DNA of 64,000 nucleotides from Nevskiales bacterium (GCA_011526045.1 WYBE01000067.1:124001-188000), one strand, 5' to 3'. Numbered from the stretch's first letter, positions 18,969 through 29,140 are shown. Translations and numbers: made by a program. The notes: generated by a model not told the origin, from the sequence alone.

Positions 18969-19946
18969 TTGACCTCATCGCCCGACACCGCTCCGGACCC
19001 GCGCCTTGCCACCGAATTCTGTGGCCTGCGCCTCGCCTCGCCCATCGTGCTGCTGTCCGGCTGCGTCGGTTTCGGCGAGGAATATACCCGCATTGCCGGC
19101 TTCTCCAACCGCGATGTCGGCGCCATCGTGCTCAAGGGCACCACGCTTCATGCCCGGCTCGGCAACGAACCCCATCGCGTCTGGGAGACTCCCGCCGGCA
19201 TGCTCAACGCCATTGGCCTGCAGAATCCGGGCGTCGATACGGTGGTGCGCGAGATTCTCCCCGCGCTGGATGCTGGCGAGACCCGCTTTTTTGCCAATGC
19301 CTGCGGGTCGACGATCGACGAGTATGCGGAGGTCTGTCGCCGCTTCGATGATTCCCCGATCAGCGCGATAGAGATCAACATCTCCTGTCCGAACGTCAAG
19401 GAAGGCGGCGTCTCCTTCGGCAATTTTCCGGAGGCATCCGCGCGTGTGGTGGCTGCTTGCCGGCGGGCGACGAAGAAGCCGCTGATCGCGAAGCTCTCGC
19501 CGAACCAGACCGATATCCAGGAGAACGCCCGGCAGTGCATCGAGGCGGGCGCCGATGCGCTCGCAGTGATCAACACCGTGATGGGCATGGCCGTGGACAC
19601 CGAAACCCGCCGCCCGGTGCTCGCCAACGTCCAGGGCGGGCTCTCCGGCCCTGCAATCCGTCCCATCGCCTTGCTGAAGACCTGGCAGGTGTACCAGGTG
19701 GCCCGGGATCACCAGATCCCCATCATCGGTCAGGGCGGCATCGTCAGCGCCAAAGATGCACTCGAGTTCATCATTGCCGGTGCCAGCGCGATCGGCATCG
19801 GTACCGCGCTGTTCTACGACCCGCTGGTGTGCCGGAAGATCAACGCGGGGCTGGTCGCGTATCTCGAGCGCCACCGCATTGCCCGCCTCGCCGAACTGGT
19901 CGGCACGCTGTCGGCCGAGCCGGCCGCGCCCGTCAACTGCGGCTGA
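18969..19946 (+). CDS. pyrD: Dihydroorotate dehydrogenase, class 1B-like catalytic subunit
   Basis: A 325-residue TIM-barrel flavoprotein of pyrimidine synthesis. The catalytic base is Cys in INISCPNVKEGG, the class 1 hallmark; membrane-bound class 2 enzymes, usual in gammaproteobacteria, use Ser. The NVK-GG pattern points to class 1B, which normally works with the PyrK electron-transfer subunit; no pyrK is in this window. The start is TTG at 18969, with AGG eight bases upstream. No ATG or GTG is available near the family N-terminus. Confidence 0.87.
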   Translation: MTSSPDTAPDPRLATEFCGLRLASPIVLLSGCVGFGEEYTRIAGFSNRDVGAIVLKGTTLHARLGNEPHRVWETPAGMLNAIGLQNPGVDTVVREILPALDAGETRFFANACGSTIDEYAEVCRRFDDSPISAIEINISCPNVKEGGVSFGNFPEASARVVAACRRATKKPLIAKLSPNQTDIQENARQCIEAGADALAVINTVMGMAVDTETRRPVLANVQGGLSGPAIRPIALLKTWQVYQVARDHQIPIIGQGGIVSAKDALEFIIAGASAIGIGTALFYDPLVCRKINAGLVAYLERHRIARLAELVGTLSAEPAAPVNCG

Positions 19947-20032
19947 AACGCGCTGCGGTCTGCGCGGGCCTGAACCGTTACCACGAGATGCTCGCGCCCG
20001 GCACGCCGGGGCCGAACGCTGCACCGGGCGAT

Positions 20033-20953
20033 TCATCGGGCATTTGCGGGTGCCCGGTTTGCGGGCCGCTGCCGGCCGGCGTCAGTCCGCGAGCTTCGTT
20101 CCGCTTCGAGCAGCGCCCGCTTGCGCGCTTTGCCCCAGTGATACCCGGACAGATTGCCGTCCCCGCGCACCACCCGGTGGCAGGGAACGAGTACCGCCAC
20201 GCGATTGCCCGCGCAGGCGCGGGCTACGGCGCGAGCTGCCTGCGGCCGGTCGATGCCGGCCGCCACCTCGGCGTAACTCGCCACCGCGCCGTGCGGGATG
20301 GTGCGCAGATAGCGCCATACCAGGAGCTGGAACGCGGAGCCATGCAGATCGAGTGGCAGGTCGAAGTGCCGTAGCTTGCCGGCGAGATGGTCATTGAGCG
20401 CCGTCATCCAGCGCCGGAACACCGGGCGGCTCGCGCGCGGCATCGGCTCGAGGTGCGCCGCCGGGAATTCGCGTCGCAGTTCCTCGAGTAGCGCTCCCTG
20501 GGATGAGCCGAAAGCGAGCCAGCAGATGCCGCGGTCGGTGGCGCCGATCAGCACGCGACCGCGCGGCGTTTCTCCGGTGGCCCAGCGAATGCTGAGCCCG
20601 GCGCCGCCGCGCCGGTACTGGGTGGGCGTCATGCCGAATGCCGCCTCCGTTTTTTCGTAGAGCCGGCTGCTGGAACCGAAACCCGCCGTGTTGATGGCGT
20701 CTGTCACCGAGCCGGGCGAGCGTAGCGAGCGCTTCACCAGCCGCAGGCGCGCGGCGGTCTGAAACGCCTTCGGGCTCGAGCCGGCAACTGCGGTGAAGCT
20801 GCGTTGCAGATGGGCGGCGCTGTAACCCGAGCGGCGGGCGAGATCGGCAAGTTGCAGTGGGCGCGACGGATCGGCCTCGATCTCGCGCATCAGGGTGTGC
20901 ACGGTGGCCGCCATGGCCGCCGACGGATTAGCGGAGCGGGAGGGGGTGGACAT
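20033..20953 (-). CDS. AraC-type regulator fused to O6-methylguanine-DNA methyltransferase
   Basis: A 306-residue protein. An AraC-type helix-turn-helix pair fills about residues 15-115 (LADLARRSGYSAAHLQRSF and AGFGSSSRLYEK). It is followed by the MGMT N-terminal fold and the methyl-acceptor motif VLVPCHRVV near residue 258. E. coli Ada has a further N-terminal Cys4 zinc domain that senses methylphosphotriesters; that domain is absent, so activation must differ from Ada. The ATG at 20953 has GAGGAAG upstream. A second ATG at 20974 lacks a ribosome-binding site. Its C-terminal tail is Arg/Ala-rich. Confidence 0.87.
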   Translation of the reverse strand: MSTPSRSANPSAAMAATVHTLMREIEADPSRPLQLADLARRSGYSAAHLQRSFTAVAGSSPKAFQTAARLRLVKRSLRSPGSVTDAINTAGFGSSSRLYEKTEAAFGMTPTQYRRGGAGLSIRWATGETPRGRVLIGATDRGICWLAFGSSQGALLEELRREFPAAHLEPMPRASRPVFRRWMTALNDHLAGKLRHFDLPLDLHGSAFQLLVWRYLRTIPHGAVASYAEVAAGIDRPQAARAVARACAGNRVAVLVPCHRVVRGDGNLSGYHWGKARKRALLEAERSSRTDAGRQRPANRAPANAR

Positions 20954-21073
20954 GTGGCGGCGCTTCCTCGTCATCCGGGAAGTCTAGGATGCCCCGGACA
21001 CCAATGGCACCACACTCCGAAACTTGCGGTTCCCCGCTTTGGGGCCACAGCACCCGCGCGAATCGCGCCGGAG

Positions 21074-22480
21074 TCAGAGGTCCAGGTTCAATTCGCGGAT
21101 CTTGCGGCTGAGTGTGTTGCGGCCCCAGCCGAGCAGCTTCGCGGCTTCCTGGCGCTGACCGCGCGCGCGCGCCAGCGCGGTCCGGATCAGCGCTTTTTCG
21201 AACTCGGGCAGCGCGGTGCTGAGCAGCGGCTGGCCGCCGCTGCGCTCCAGTTGCTGCTCGGCCCAGCGCGCCAGCCCGCTCGACCAGTCGGGCGACCCGG
21301 CCAGCGTCTCGCCCCGGCCGCCGAAATCCCCGGGAATGTCGGCGGACTGAATCTCCGGGCCGGGGGCAGTCACCGTCAGGCGCCGGCAGGCGTTCACGAG
21401 CTGGCGCACGTTGCCGGGCCAGTCGAATCCCCGCAGCACCGCCAGCGCCTCCGGCGCCACGGCCTTCGGCTCCACGCCCAGTTCGCGCGCCGCCTCGCGC
21501 AGGTAGTGGGTGAGCAGCAGCGGAATATCCTCGCGTCGTTCGCGCAGCGGCGGGGTGACGATGTGAATCACGTTGAGCCGGTGCATCAGGTCCTCGCGAA
21601 AGCGCCCCTCGCGCACCGCCACGCCCAGGTCCTGGTTGGTGGCCGCGATCACGCGCACGTCCACGCGGATCGGGTGTTGGCCGCCGACCCGGTAGAACTC
21701 GCCCTCGGCGAGCACCCGCAGCAGCCGCGTCTGCAGCGCGCTCGACATATCACCAATTTCGTCCAGGAACAGCGTGCCTGTGTGGGCCTGCTCGAAGCGT
21801 CCGATGCGCCGGCTGTCCGCGCCGGTGAAGGCACCGCGCTCGTGGCCGAACAGCTCGGACTCGAGCAGCTCGGAAGCGATCGCGGTCGTATTCAGCGCCA
21901 CGAACGGCTTGTTGGCGCGCGGGCTGTGCTGGTGCAGGGCACGGGCCACCAGCTCCTTGCCGGTGCCGGACTCTCCGGTGATAAGCACGTTCATCGCCGA
22001 TCGCGACAGCCGCCCGATGGTGCGAAACACTTCCTGCATGGCCGGCGCCTGGCCAATCATCTGGGGAATTACCGCGCCGTGCACCGCATCGTTGGCTGGC
22101 ACGCGGCTGGCGCTGCGGGCGGCGCGCCACACCAGCGCCACAGCCTCGTCCACGTCGAAGGGCTTCGGCAGATACTCGAACGCCCCGCCACGATACGCCG
22201 CCACCGCGCTTTCGAGATCGGAGTGTGCCGTGATCACGATGACCGGCAGCGACAGCGCGCTCGACTCGATGCGGCGCATCAGCTCGAGCCCGTCCGTGCC
22301 CGGCATGCGCACGTCGGTCACCACGACGTCGGGGCGCTGCTCGCGCAGCGCGGCGAAGAACGGCTCCGCATGCTCGAAGGTGCGTGTGACCATGCCGGCG
22401 CCCTGCAGTGCCTTGTCGAGCACCCAGCGCACGGCAGCATCGTCATCCACCACCCAGACGTTCAACGGCTGCGCGTTCAC
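21074..22480 (-). CDS. glnG: Nitrogen regulator NtrC (sigma-54 activator)
   Basis: A 468-residue response regulator. The receiver domain has the phospho-acceptor Asp at residue 56 ([10 protein letters not shown]). The AAA+ sigma-54 activator domain has Walker A GESGTGKE (169-176) and the sigma-54 contact loop GAFTGAD. The C-terminal Fis-type helix-turn-helix ends in [20 protein letters not shown]. Phosphorylated NtrC activates nitrogen-assimilation genes such as glnA. It overlaps glnL by four bases. Confidence 0.96.
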   Translation of the reverse strand: MNAQPLNVWVVDDDAAVRWVLDKALQGAGMVTRTFEHAEPFFAALREQRPDVVVTDVRMPGTDGLELMRRIESSALSLPVIVITAHSDLESAVAAYRGGAFEYLPKPFDVDEAVALVWRAARSASRVPANDAVHGAVIPQMIGQAPAMQEVFRTIGRLSRSAMNVLITGESGTGKELVARALHQHSPRANKPFVALNTTAIASELLESELFGHERGAFTGADSRRIGRFEQAHTGTLFLDEIGDMSSALQTRLLRVLAEGEFYRVGGQHPIRVDVRVIAATNQDLGVAVREGRFREDLMHRLNVIHIVTPPLRERREDIPLLLTHYLREAARELGVEPKAVAPEALAVLRGFDWPGNVRQLVNACRRLTVTAPGPEIQSADIPGDFGGRGETLAGSPDWSSGLARWAEQQLERSGGQPLLSTALPEFEKALIRTALARARGQRQEAAKLLGWGRNTLSRKIRELNLDL

Positions 22481-23571
22481 GCCGGACTCTCGGCCGCGTC
22501 GGCCTCGAGCGGCAGTCGCAGCATGAAAACCGTCTGCCCGGGACGCGAACGGTACTCGATCAGCCCGCCGTGGCGGCTCAGGATTTCCTGCGCCAGTGGC
22601 AGGCCGAGTCCGGTGCCGCCGGCGCGACCGGAAACCAGCGGATAGAAGATCGAGTCTCCGAGCTCCGGATCGACGCCGGGGCCATCATCCTCGACCTCAA
22701 TATTGGCGATGGCCTTGTGGCGACGGTCGCCAATGGTCCAGTTGGTCAGCGCGCGCGTGCGCAGCGTGACCCGGCCCGGCTTGCCGGCCTCCTGGCCGAT
22801 CGCCTGCACCGCATTACGCGCGATGTTGAGCAGGGCCTGGAGCATCTGGTCGCGGTCGACCGAGATTGCCGGCAGGCTTGGATCGTAGTCGCGCACGATC
22901 TGCACGTCGGCCGGCGCTTCGTGTTCCAGCAGCGCGCGCACGCGCTCCAGTATCTCGTGGATGTTCTCCGGTGTGCGCCGCAGGCTTCGCGCCGGGCCGA
23001 GCAGGTTGTCCGTCAGCGAGGCAAGCCGGTCCGCCTCGCCGATGATGATGCGGGTGTACTCGCGCAGTTCGTCGGTGGCGAGCTGGCGCTCGAGCAACTG
23101 CGCCGCTCCACGCAACCCGCCGAGCGGATTGCGGATCTCGTGCGCCAGCTGGTAGATGACGCGGCGACTCGCATCGTGTTGCGTGATGAGCGCCCGCTCG
23201 CGTTCGATATGGCGCCATCGCGTTGCATCGATGAGCTCCAGAATGACCAGCAGGCCGCGCTCGAAGCGAACGGGTGTTGCCCGACCGGTCACCTGCAGCG
23301 GCTCGCCCCGCTGGTACGCCCGGCGCAGATCGAACTCGTGACCGTAGGTCTGGCCCGATGCACAGGCGCGTTCGATCAGCGTGGCCAGCGGCGCGAGTTC
23401 CGGCATCAAGGTCGGCAGATGGCGGTCACGCGCCTGGTTGCTGCTGACGCCAAGCAGCAGCTCCGCTCCGGTGTTGAGATGACAGACGTAACCGTCCGGA
23501 GTAACGACTGCAACTGCCGTCGTCAGGCCGTCGAGAATCGCCTCCGCGGTGAGCGGCGCCGTGGCGCTCAG
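22477..23571 (-). CDS. glnL: Nitrogen sensor kinase NtrB
   Basis: A 364-residue histidine kinase/phosphatase partner of NtrC. A PAS-like N-terminal domain is followed by the HisKA box LAHEIRNPLGGL, with the phospho-His at residue 144. An HATPase domain follows, with N-box NIARNAVQAI and the G-box GPGVDPE. No ATG, GTG or TTG lies in frame between the conserved N-terminus and a point 300 bases inside the upstream gene. The best start is CTG at 23571, overlapping the TGA of the DUF4124 gene as CTGA and giving almost exactly E. coli NtrB length. No ribosome-binding site is seen, so coupled translation is likely. Confidence 0.88.
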   Translation of the reverse strand: MSATAPLTAEAILDGLTTAVAVVTPDGYVCHLNTGAELLLGVSSNQARDRHLPTLMPELAPLATLIERACASGQTYGHEFDLRRAYQRGEPLQVTGRATPVRFERGLLVILELIDATRWRHIERERALITQHDASRRVIYQLAHEIRNPLGGLRGAAQLLERQLATDELREYTRIIIGEADRLASLTDNLLGPARSLRRTPENIHEILERVRALLEHEAPADVQIVRDYDPSLPAISVDRDQMLQALLNIARNAVQAIGQEAGKPGRVTLRTRALTNWTIGDRRHKAIANIEVEDDGPGVDPELGDSIFYPLVSGRAGGTGLGLPLAQEILSRHGGLIEYRSRPGQTVFMLRLPLEADAAESPA

Positions 23572-24140
23572 CGTGGGGTCGGACGCGTCGGGTTGACGGT
23601 GGGTGGGGCCGCGTTCACCGGGTTCGCGATCGAGGTCTGTCGTACCGCGAATGACCTCGTCGGGCTCGAAATCAGCACGGTGCCGGCTTCGTTCACGACT
23701 TCCGCCTTCAGCGTATGTACCCCGCGAAAGACGTCCTTCAGCTGCAGCTCCGTGCTGCCCGCCGGAATATCCTGCAGCTGGCCGTTCAGGTACAGGCGAA
23801 GGTCGTGGCCCGGCTGCAGGGCGGGAACCACCCTCAGGGACACGCGGAGCTGACCTTCGATGTTCCAAAGCACCTCCTCCTGGGTGGGGCTTTCTATCTC
23901 GAGGGACTCGTACGCCCGGCCCGCGGCCGCGACGGGAGTCTGTCCCCTGGCCGGCTGCGTCGCACGCGGTGCCGGCTGCGGCATGCTGAAACCCGGGCTC
24001 GTCTCAATGCGGATCTTCTCGGCGCCCGGTCGCCATTGGTCCGAGAAGTGGGTCTGACCGTCTGCGTCGACCCATCGATAGACGTCGACGGCCATGGCCG
24101 GTGTGGCAAGCAGAACAGCACATAACAGCACGGTGCGCAT
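23568..24140 (-). CDS. Secreted DUF4124-domain protein
   Basis: A 190-residue protein. A signal peptide (MRTVLLCAVLLATPAMA) precedes the DUF4124 motif VYRWVDADGQTHFSDQ at about residues 19-34. A linker and a beta-rich C-terminal part follow, which reads like an Ig-type domain (LRLYLNGQLQDIPAGSTE). ATG 24140 was chosen for its signal peptide. Function is unknown, but such genes are often found between glnA and glnL in gammaproteobacteria. Its stop codon overlaps the putative CTG start of glnL. Confidence 0.82.
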   Translation of the reverse strand: MRTVLLCAVLLATPAMAVDVYRWVDADGQTHFSDQWRPGAEKIRIETSPGFSMPQPAPRATQPARGQTPVAAAGRAYESLEIESPTQEEVLWNIEGQLRVSLRVVPALQPGHDLRLYLNGQLQDIPAGSTELQLKDVFRGVHTLKAEVVNEAGTVLISSPTRSFAVRQTSIANPVNAAPPTVNPTRPTPR

Positions 24141-24180
24141 CGGCCAAGCATACCGTCCGGCCCGGAATCGGGCCACTGCG

Positions 24181-24208
24181 CCGCGGGGCTTTAAGTAAAG
24201 CCCCGCGG
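24181..24208 (-). terminator. Hairpin between glnA and the DUF4124-glnLG genes
   Basis: A perfect 12-bp stem with a four-base loop: CCGCGGGGCTTT / AAAGCCCCGCGG. It lies 12 bases after the glnA stop codon. There is no T-run after it, so it may act as an attenuator or processing site rather than a strong terminator. It would let glnA be expressed more than glnLG. Confidence 0.6.
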
Positions 24209-24219
24209 CACGGCCAGCC

Positions 24220-25632
24220 CTAGAGGCTGTAATACAGCTCGAATTCCAGCGGGTGGGTCGTCATGCGCACCCGCGTAACGTCCTGCATCTTCAGATCGAT
24301 GTACCCGTCAATGAGGTCATCGGTGAATACATCACCCGCCTTGAGAAACTCGCGATCCTTGTCCATTTCGTTCAAGGACTGCTCGAGCGAGAAGGACACC
24401 TGCGGGATCTTCTTCTCCTCCTCCGGCGGCAGGTTGTAGAGATCCTTGTCCATGGCCTCGCCCGGGTGGATCTTGTTCCGGATCCCGTCGAGTCCCGCCA
24501 TCAACATCGCGGCAAAGGCGAAGTAGGGATTCGCCGTGCTGTCCGGGAACCGGATCTCGATTCGCCGGCCCTTCGGGTTTGAAATGAAGGGCACACGGAT
24601 CGAAGCGGAACGGTTGCGCGCCGAGTAGGCCAGCATCACCGGCGCCTCGAAACCGGGGACCAGCCGCTTGTAGCTGTTGGTGCTCGGATTCGTAAATGCA
24701 TTCAGCGCCTTCGCGTGCCTGAGAATGCCGCCGATGTAGAACAGCGCCGTATCGGACAGCCCGCCATACTTGTCGCCGGAAAACACGTTCTTGCCGCCCT
24801 TCGCGAGCGACTGATGCACGTGCATGCCGCTGCCGTTGTCGCCGACCAGCGGCTTCGGCATGAAGGTGGCCGTTTTGCCATAGCTGTGGGCAACGTTCTG
24901 CACCACGTATTTCAGCAACTGGACTTCGTCGGCCTTCTGCACCAGGTGGCCGAACTTCACGCCGATCTCGCACTGCCCGGCAGTTGCCACCTCATGGTGG
25001 TGCACTTCCACCGATATGCCCATCTGCTCCAGTGCCAGGCACATGGCGGAACGAATGTCATGCAGCGAATCCACCGGCGGCACCGGGAAATAGCCGCCTT
25101 TGACTCCCGGGCGGTGCCCGATGTTGCCGCCGTCTTTTTCGGCACGGTTGGAGTTCCACGAGGCCTCGGCGGAATCCACGTTGTAGAAACTGCCATTGAT
25201 CGTGGACCCGTAGCGAACGTCATCGAAGACGAAAAATTCGTTCTCCGGCCCGAAGTACGCCTGGTCGGCGATGCCGGTCGACTTGAGGTACTCCTCGGCG
25301 CGCAGTGCGAGCGACCGCGGGCAGCGCGAATAGGGCTGCATCGTCGAAGGCTCGAGCACATTGCAGCTGATGTTGATCGTCGCGTCCTCGGTGAATACAT
25401 CGAGCTTCGCGGTGGCCGGGTCCGGCATCAGCACCATGTCCGACTCATTGATGCCCTTCCAGCCGGCGATCGAAGAGCCATCGAACATCTTGCCGTCCTC
25501 GAACAAGGACTCGTCGACGATGCTTGCAGGCACGGTTACGTGCTGTTCCTTGCCGCGAGAGTCGGTAAACCGCAGGTCAACGAACTTCGCCTCCTTTTCC
25601 TTGATCAGGTTGAGAACTTCAGCGGGCTTCAT
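24220..25632 (-). CDS. glnA: Glutamine synthetase type I
   Basis: A 470-residue enzyme that makes glutamine from glutamate, ammonia and ATP. Motifs include DGSSIAGW near residue 51, the ATP-binding [17 protein letters not shown], and the Tyr-containing adenylylation site DLYNLPPEE near residue 398. GlnE-type covalent control is therefore possible. Length matches the dodecameric GSI-beta form. A GGAG-type ribosome-binding site is present (CACCTGGAGGAT upstream on the minus strand). It leads the glnA-DUF4124-glnL-glnG cluster. Confidence 0.97.
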   Translation of the reverse strand: MKPAEVLNLIKEKEAKFVDLRFTDSRGKEQHVTVPASIVDESLFEDGKMFDGSSIAGWKGINESDMVLMPDPATAKLDVFTEDATINISCNVLEPSTMQPYSRCPRSLALRAEEYLKSTGIADQAYFGPENEFFVFDDVRYGSTINGSFYNVDSAEASWNSNRAEKDGGNIGHRPGVKGGYFPVPPVDSLHDIRSAMCLALEQMGISVEVHHHEVATAGQCEIGVKFGHLVQKADEVQLLKYVVQNVAHSYGKTATFMPKPLVGDNGSGMHVHQSLAKGGKNVFSGDKYGGLSDTALFYIGGILRHAKALNAFTNPSTNSYKRLVPGFEAPVMLAYSARNRSASIRVPFISNPKGRRIEIRFPDSTANPYFAFAAMLMAGLDGIRNKIHPGEAMDKDLYNLPPEEEKKIPQVSFSLEQSLNEMDKDREFLKAGDVFTDDLIDGYIDLKMQDVTRVRMTTHPLEFELYYSL

Positions 25633-26075
25633 TGCACATCCTCCAGGTGTCGAACTTTGCAGGTTGTCGTTTACGGCACCGAACGCCGGCCGTGCACCGC
25701 GCCTTTACGGGATGCGGCAGGCATGGATCCCGTGAATCAGCGGCGAGCAGTCGGCCTGGCTGCCCGGGGTTCCGCCGCAGCTCAGGGCGACCGACTCGCC
25801 CGCTGTAGCGGTGTTACCAGCCCGCTCTCGGAACCCGAGGGCAGGTGCCAAAGCAGTGCACGATGTATGCCAGCACGGTGGCCGCTATAAGTAGCTGATT
25901 TCTAAAAAAATTACTCAATGCCGCCAATGGGATCCGCGCCATTATAGTGCAGCGCTGGCAGGTCAGGCACTGATACAGTGCGCGCATCGCAAAAAGCGTT
26001 GACCTGGGCGGTACCGGTCGTCGCTCGCGGAAACAAGGCTATACTTGCGCGCCTGATTTTCCGGGGTTTTTTAGC
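25633..26075. other. Divergent intergenic region between glnA and glyQ
   Basis: No gene is evident. The glyQ side holds a good -10 box at 26040-26045 and an AT-rich patch near 25890-25915. On the minus strand TGGCAC occurs near 25844-25849, like the -24 part of a sigma-54 promoter, but the -12 GC is not at the right spacing. A clear sigma-54 or NtrC site was not found by eye. Confidence 0.4.
26040..26045 (+). promoter_or_regulatory. Promoter -10 box of glyQS
   Basis: TATACT followed directly by TGCGCGCC, 31 bases before the glyQ ATG. The -35 region is weak. This -10 plus GCGCGCC pattern is shared with the rhodanese-operon and mnmG promoters. GC-rich discriminators are typical of promoters repressed in the stringent response. 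Confidence 0.5.
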
Positions 26076-26993
26076 ATGGCCGACCGCAGCAGTCCGGCGA
26101 CATTCCAGGACTTGATTTTGGCTTTGCAGCATTTCTGGGCCGGGAAAGGCTGTGTCGTGCTGCAACCCTATGACATGCCGATGGGAGCCGGTACGTTCCA
26201 CTCGGCAACCTTCCTGCGCGCCATAGGGCCTGAACCGTGGAACGCCGCCTACGTTCAGCCGAGTCGCCGGCCGACGGATGGCCGTTACGGTGAGAACCCG
26301 AACCGGCTGCAGCATTACTACCAGTTCCAGGTCGCACTCAAACCGTCACCGGACGACATCCAGGACCTCTATCTCGAATCGCTGGGCGCGCTTGGTGTCG
26401 ATCCGCGCGTACACGATATCCGCTTCGTCGAGGACAACTGGGAGTCCCCGACGCTCGGCGCCTGGGGCCTCGGCTGGGAGGTATGGCTGAACGGCATGGA
26501 GGTGACGCAGTTCACCTACTTCCAGCAGGTTGGCGGGCTGGACTGCCGGCCGGTGACCGGCGAGATCACCTACGGCCTCGAACGGATTGCGATGTACCTG
26601 CAGAATGCCGAGAGCGTCTTCGACCTCGTCTGGGCGCAAGGGCCTGCCGGCACGGTGACCTACGGCGACGTGTTCCACCAGAACGAGGTGGAGATGTCGC
26701 GTTACAACTTCGAGTGTGCCGACACCGCCACCCTGTTCCGCCGCTTCGACGATGCAGAACGCATATGCAACGGACTGATCGAACTGAAACTGACGCTGCC
26801 AGCCTACGAGCAGATTCTCGAGGCCTCGCACTGCTTCAACCTGCTCGACGCCCGGCAGGCCATTTCCGTTAGCGAGCGCCAGCGCTTCATCCTGCGCGTG
26901 CGCGAGCTTTCGCGGCTGGTTGCGCAGGCGTATTTCGCCAGCCGCGAGGCGCTTGGCTTTCCGATGGGCAACGCCGCGCGAACCGCGGCGTGA
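26076..26993 (+). CDS. glyQ: Glycyl-tRNA synthetase alpha subunit
   Basis: A 305-residue class II synthetase catalytic subunit. The start ([18 protein letters not shown]) and the segment [20 protein letters not shown] are highly conserved in GlyQ. It works as a heterotetramer with GlyS, encoded 25 bases downstream. Two-subunit GlyRS is the bacterial norm in gammaproteobacteria. Confidence 0.97.
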   Translation: MADRSSPATFQDLILALQHFWAGKGCVVLQPYDMPMGAGTFHSATFLRAIGPEPWNAAYVQPSRRPTDGRYGENPNRLQHYYQFQVALKPSPDDIQDLYLESLGALGVDPRVHDIRFVEDNWESPTLGAWGLGWEVWLNGMEVTQFTYFQQVGGLDCRPVTGEITYGLERIAMYLQNAESVFDLVWAQGPAGTVTYGDVFHQNEVEMSRYNFECADTATLFRRFDDAERICNGLIELKLTLPAYEQILEASHCFNLLDARQAISVSERQRFILRVRELSRLVAQAYFASREALGFPMGNAARTAA

Positions 26994-27018
26994 GCCGGTC
27001 CCTACGGAGCAAGACGCA

Positions 27019-29124
27019 ATGCCGGTAACGGCGGATTTTCTGGTCGAGATCGGCACGGAGGAACTGCCGCCGAAGGCGCTGCAGAGCCTGGAGGCCGCCT
27101 TCGCCGAGGGTGTGCGTAGCCGGATTCGCGCCGCCGGTCTCGGTGGCAATGCCGGACGCTCGTTCGCGACTCCTCGGCGACTCGCGCTGCTCATTGGTGA
27201 GGTGCAACTCGAGCAGCAGTCCCAGAGCGTGGAGAAACGCGGCCCGCCGCTGAAAGTTGCATTTGATGCGAAGGGGCAGCCTACGCGCGCGGCCACCGCC
27301 TTCGCTGAGAACTGCGGCGTCGCGGTTCAGGCACTCGACCGGCTCGATACCCCCGCCGGCGCCTGGCTGGTATTTCGCGGCGAGGTGCCGGGCCGGCCCG
27401 CCACTGAGTTGTTGCCGGGCATGGTCGCCGAAGCGTTGGCGGAGCTGCCGGTGCCGCGACGCATGCGCTGGGGCAGTCACGACGTCGAGTTCGTCCGCCC
27501 GGTCCACTGGCTGGTGATGATGCTGGGCAATCAGGTAGTGCCGAGCCGGATTCTCGGCATGAACGCCGGCAACCGGACCCGCGGCCACCGGTTTCTGTCG
27601 GCAGGCCTCCTGGAACTGCGCTCGCCGGGCGACTACGAAGCCACGCTGAAGGACGCCGGCTGCGTCCTGCCGGGGTTCGCCGAACGCCGCGAACGTGTCC
27701 GCAGCATCGCCGCGGCGGCAGGGCGCGCACTCGACGGCGAGGTCGTGCTCGAGGATGCGGTGGTCGACGAGGTCACTGCCCTGGTCGAATGGCCTACGGC
27801 CATTACCGGGCGATTCGACGCGAGCTTTCTCGATCTGCCCGAGGAGGTGCTCATCGCCACCCTGCAGGGGCACCAGCGCTACTTCCCGGTGCGCGGGGCC
27901 GGCGGCCGGCTGCTGCCGGCATTCATCGCGATCAGCAACCTGCGCAGCGATCACCCCGAACAGGTGCGCCGGGGCAACGAGCGCGTCGTCAAGCCGCGGC
28001 TCTCCGATGCGGCATTTTTCTGGCAGAAAGACCTCGCAAAACCGCTTGCGGCACGTGAACCGGCGTTGGCAGACGTTGTCTTCCAGCGCGGCCTCGGCAG
28101 CCTGCGAGACAAATCCCGGCGCATGGCTGAGATCGGGACGGCGCTGGCCGGGACGCTCAACGCTGATGCAGCCACTGTCGAGCGGGCTGCCCTGCTCGCC
28201 AAGACCGACCTGCTGACCGACCTGGTCAGGGAGTTTCCCGAGTTGCAGGGGCGCATGGGCTATCACTACGCGCTCCGCAGCGGCGAGAAAGAGAACGTGG
28301 CCGTCGCCATCGAAGAGCAGTATTGGCCCCGGTTTGCCGGCGATCGCCTGCCGGGCAGCAGTGCCGGGCAATGCCTGGCGCTGGCCGACCGGCTCGATAC
28401 GCTCTGTGGCGTGTTTGCGCTCGGCAAGCGCCCGAGCGGCACCAAGGATCCGTTCGGATTGCGTCGGGCAGCTCTCGGCCTGGTACGCATGCTGATCGAA
28501 TCGCGCATCGAGCTTGCGCTGCCACAGACACTGGAGCGTGCAATCGCCGTCCAGCCGGTGAAGGTGGCCGAACCCGCCGCGCTGACCGCAGAACTCTACG
28601 ACTTCATCATCGAGCGCCTGCGTGCCTGGTACTTCGACGGCCAGGCGCCCGGCTTTGCCCGCGACGAGGTCAGCGCCGAGATGTTCGAATCGGTGCGGGT
28701 CCGCGCGCCCGCCTCACCGCTCGATTTCCACGCCCGCATGCAGGCTGTGCGGTCTTTCCTGTCGATGGCCGAGGCCGGCAGTCTCGCGATCGCAAACAAG
28801 CGCATTGCCAACATCCTCAAAGGTGTCCAGGACACCGTACCGGAACAAGCCGATCCCGCATTGTTCGATGCCCGCGAGGAACATCGTCTGCAGGAGACGC
28901 TGGACGGGATCCTGCCGATGCACCGCGCCGCACTGGCCTCACGCCGGTACGGCGAGGTGTTGCGCCACCTCGCGACGCTGCGGGACCCGGTGGACGCATT
29001 TTTCACGTCAGTCATGGTGATGACCGACGACACGGCACGACGGCGCAACCGGCTGGCCCTGCTGCAGCAGCTGCGCCGCCTGTTCCTCGACGTTGCCGAT
29101 CTCTCCTGCCTGCCCGCGCCGTAA
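27019..29124 (+). CDS. glyS: Glycyl-tRNA synthetase beta subunit
   Basis: A 701-residue tRNA-binding subunit of the two-subunit GlyRS. The start ADFLVEIGTEELPPKAL is the GlyS N-terminal signature; GHRFL and LPARRMRWG-like segments and the C-terminal DALR-type anticodon-binding region (FFTSVMVMTDDTARRRNRL) follow. The ATG at 27019 has GGAG nine bases upstream. A longer in-frame start within glyQ is not needed. Confidence 0.96.
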   Translation: MPVTADFLVEIGTEELPPKALQSLEAAFAEGVRSRIRAAGLGGNAGRSFATPRRLALLIGEVQLEQQSQSVEKRGPPLKVAFDAKGQPTRAATAFAENCGVAVQALDRLDTPAGAWLVFRGEVPGRPATELLPGMVAEALAELPVPRRMRWGSHDVEFVRPVHWLVMMLGNQVVPSRILGMNAGNRTRGHRFLSAGLLELRSPGDYEATLKDAGCVLPGFAERRERVRSIAAAAGRALDGEVVLEDAVVDEVTALVEWPTAITGRFDASFLDLPEEVLIATLQGHQRYFPVRGAGGRLLPAFIAISNLRSDHPEQVRRGNERVVKPRLSDAAFFWQKDLAKPLAAREPALADVVFQRGLGSLRDKSRRMAEIGTALAGTLNADAATVERAALLAKTDLLTDLVREFPELQGRMGYHYALRSGEKENVAVAIEEQYWPRFAGDRLPGSSAGQCLALADRLDTLCGVFALGKRPSGTKDPFGLRRAALGLVRMLIESRIELALPQTLERAIAVQPVKVAEPAALTAELYDFIIERLRAWYFDGQAPGFARDEVSAEMFESVRVRAPASPLDFHARMQAVRSFLSMAEAGSLAIANKRIANILKGVQDTVPEQADPALFDAREEHRLQETLDGILPMHRAALASRRYGEVLRHLATLRDPVDAFFTSVMVMTDDTARRRNRLALLQQLRRLFLDVADLSCLPAP

Positions 29125-29140
29125 GGCCAGGTCCGGCAGA

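Noticed and set aside
22477-23868. glnL starting at TTG 23868.
   Set aside because: It would overlap the DUF4124 gene by 300 bases and add low-complexity Arg/Pro/Gly residues that do not fit the NtrB family.
25633-26075. A sigma-54 promoter for glnA (TGGCAC on the minus strand near 25844).
   Set aside because: The bases at the -12 position are CG, not GC at the required spacing, and no clear paired NtrC site is visible.
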